From NCBI RefSeq assembly GCF_003331055.1, contig NZ_PUQD01000004.1, positions 62,001 through 126,000 on the forward strand: DNA of 64,000 bases, written 5' to 3'. Numbering within the stretch: position 1 is the first letter of the stretch; each line of letters starts with the position of its first letter. This document shows, piece after piece, positions 62,645 to 64,000 of the stretch. The stretch is from Pseudomonas sp. AFG_SD02_1510_Pfu_092. GTDB lineage: Bacteria > Pseudomonadota > Gammaproteobacteria > Pseudomonadales > Pseudomonadaceae. The notes beneath the pieces are model-generated. The model was given only the letters and a program-made list of their open reading frames with translations, made no database searches and was not told the origin of the DNA. The translations under genes were made by a program, and so were the position numbers.

Positions 62645-63346
62645 ATGTCCGCCTGCCAGACGCCCCTGATCGTCGCCCTGGATTTCCCTACCCGTGAGGC
62701 CGCTCTGAAGCTGGCTGACCAGCTTGACCCTGCGCTGTGCCGGGTGAAGGTGGGCAAGGAGCTGTTCACCAGCAGCGCTTCGGGCATTGTCGAAACCCTG
62801 TGCGACAAGGGCTTCGAAGTGTTCCTCGACCTCAAGTTCCACGACATTCCCAACACCACTGCCATGGCGGTGAAGGCTGCGGCCGAAATGGGCGTGTGGA
62901 TGGTCAACGTGCATTGCTCCGGTGGCCTGCGCATGATGGCGGCCTGCCGTGAAGTGCTGGCCAAGCGCAGCGGCCCGCAGCCGTTGCTGATTGGCGTGAC
63001 CGTGCTGACCAGCATGGAGCGTGAAGACCTGGCCGGCATCGGCCTGGATGTCGACCCGCAAGAGCAGGTGCTGCGCCTGGCGGCACTGGCCGAGAAGGCG
63101 GGCATGGACGGCCTGGTGTGCTCGGCGCTGGAAGCCCCGGCACTGAAGGCGGCGCACCCGTCGCTGCAGCTGGTGACCCCGGGTATTCGCCCGGCGGGCA
63201 GTGCGCAGGATGACCAGCGCCGTATCCTTACCCCACGCCAGGCACTGGATGCGGGTTCGGATTATCTGGTGATCGGTCGCCCGATCAGCCAGGCGGCGGA
63301 CCCGGCGCAGGCGCTGGCTGCGGTGGTGGCGGAGATTCGTGGGTAA
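62645..63346 (+). CDS. pyrF: Orotidine-5'-phosphate decarboxylase
   Basis: 233 residues, making [29 protein letters not shown], and [18 protein letters not shown] carry the substrate lysines and catalytic Asp-Lys-x-x-Asp set (DLKFHD); VTPGIRPAG and [11 protein letters not shown] bind phosphate. ATG 62645 gives the family N-terminus. A strong terminator follows. Right border of the polysaccharide region. Confidence 0.98.
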   Translation: MSACQTPLIVALDFPTREAALKLADQLDPALCRVKVGKELFTSSASGIVETLCDKGFEVFLDLKFHDIPNTTAMAVKAAAEMGVWMVNVHCSGGLRMMAACREVLAKRSGPQPLLIGVTVLTSMEREDLAGIGLDVDPQEQVLRLAALAEKAGMDGLVCSALEAPALKAAHPSLQLVTPGIRPAGSAQDDQRRILTPRQALDAGSDYLVIGRPISQAADPAQALAAVVAEIRG

Positions 63347-63360
63347 GTAGCGCGTATCGA

Positions 63361-63392
63361 AAAAGGCCAGCACCCATGTGCTGGCCTTTTTC
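63361..63392. terminator. Bidirectional rho-independent terminator after pyrF
   Basis: AAAAAGGCCAGCAC / GTGCTGGCCTTTTT with a CCAT loop: A and T runs on both sides serve pyrF (+) and the convergent acyltransferase (-). Confidence 0.93.
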
Positions 63393-64000
63393 AGATCAAG
63401 GCACGCAATGGCTTGATCAGCCTTGCCAAATAAATCGGTAGCAATGTCAGCACAAATACCCCCACCGCCAATAGCGGTATCAGCCATGCCAGCGAATGCC
63501 CCTCGATCAGCGGCCCATAGTAGATGCTGGCCCTGTTCATCATGAATACGTGCAAGCAGTAAAGCCCAAGTGTGCAGCCTGACAGCTCGGCCAGTAGCTT
63601 GCTGTGCTGTACCAATTGTCCGCCCAGCGCGAGCAGTAGGCGGAAGGCGCAGATAGCGGCCAGCACTACCAGCGGTGATACATAGGAATAGAAGACCTGG
63701 CTAGGCAAGCCTTGCTGCACCGACAGATAGTGGGTTGCGGTGGCTGTCAGGACGCCGGCAATGAGGAACCCGCCAAGGTTGAGCAAGGCGTTGCCTGGGC
63801 CATACAGGCGAATGTGCTCGAATACGTAAGCCCCCAAAAATGCGTAACCGGCAAACCCCATGAACGAGAACAATTCAAAGGTACTGGTCAGGTTGGCTAG
63901 CGCCGGGACGAGCTGCGCGATGGTGGGGAGCAGGCAGCTGACTATCAGCCACAGGCCCAGGAACACCCGCTTTTCCTGTGGTCCGGAATGCTGGTAGATC
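63391..64000 (-). CDS. Acyltransferase family 3 membrane protein, C-terminal part (partial)
   Basis: About 203 residues, the frame remaining open to the window edge. Six or so hydrophobic segments with LLAELSGCTLGLYCLHVFMM, the typical late helix of acyltransferase_3 proteins (GLYxxH). The N-terminal catalytic-type histidine would lie outside the window. Probable O-acetyltransferase of a surface glycan or a WecH/OafA relative; the third type of acyltransferase in the window. Confidence 0.82.
   Translation of the reverse strand, partial: IYQHSGPQEKRVFLGLWLIVSCLLPTIAQLVPALANLTSTFELFSFMGFAGYAFLGAYVFEHIRLYGPGNALLNLGGFLIAGVLTATATHYLSVQQGLPSQVFYSYVSPLVVLAAICAFRLLLALGGQLVQHSKLLAELSGCTLGLYCLHVFMMNRASIYYGPLIEGHSLAWLIPLLAVGVFVLTLLPIYLARLIKPLRALI

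Overview
The window is a chromosomal segment of a GC-rich gammaproteobacterium, almost certainly a Pseudomonas of the P. putida group. The support is the gene order gyrA-serC-pheA-tyrA/aroA-cmk-rpsA-ihfB, the pyrF border, the Pseudomonas-type REP elements (core GCGGG..CCCGCTCCCACAGG) between genes, and protein sequences that read as Pseudomonas orthologs throughout. No replication origin, CRISPR array, intact tRNA or rRNA gene, or insertion sequence was seen.

Region 1 (1-21085) is core genome. It holds the tail of an ABC exporter ATPase, a membrane GGDEF/EAL protein, a TenA-like protein, a minus-strand trio (yciK, mupP, ubiG), mtnA, gyrA, the serine/aromatic amino-acid run serC-pheA-tyrA/aroA, cmk, rpsA, ihfB, a LapA-like small membrane protein and a beta-CASP metallo-hydrolase. 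An O-acyltransferase gene sits between rpsA and ihfB.

Region 2 (21318-39682, + strand, tightly packed with many 1-8 base overlaps) is a Wzx/Wzy-type O-antigen locus in the position classically used by Pseudomonas, just after ihfB. It encodes chain length control (wzz), a fused RmlC-FdtA protein with FdtC and FdtB (dTDP-Fuc3NAc or Qui3NAc), a Wzx flippase, a Wzy polymerase, four or five glycosyltransferases, a hexapeptide acetyltransferase, a 4-epimerase/reductase with a WbpL-type initiating transferase and a WbpM-type dehydratase, then rmlBDA. The rml genes lack a separate rmlC; the fusion protein appears to supply it.

Region 3 (39683-45840) has lower GC and looks acquired. It holds two tandem paralogous acyltransferase-SGNH proteins and, convergent to them, a DUF6270-like protein. 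A gene-poor stretch follows with a decayed tRNA-like fragment and, further upstream, a candidate structured RNA.

Region 4 (45841-61035, minus strand) is a second polysaccharide arm. wecB and wecC make UDP-ManNAcA. They are followed by a 1911-residue protein (methyltransferase, ~540-residue coiled coil with internal repeats, three glycosyltransferase-like modules), a heparinase II/III-type lyase with no signal peptide, a small lipoprotein, a membrane protein joining an ABC-exporter-like membrane domain to a degenerate kinase-like domain, and two GT4 transferases. This arm is the best candidate for an undescribed system: it can build, possibly measure and possibly cut an acidic glycan, yet has no recognisable Wzx, Wzy or complete ABC exporter of its own.

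Region 5 (61723-64000) returns to core genes: a ComEA-like helix-hairpin-helix protein, a DUF2897 protein, pyrF, and the C-terminal part of another acyltransferase.
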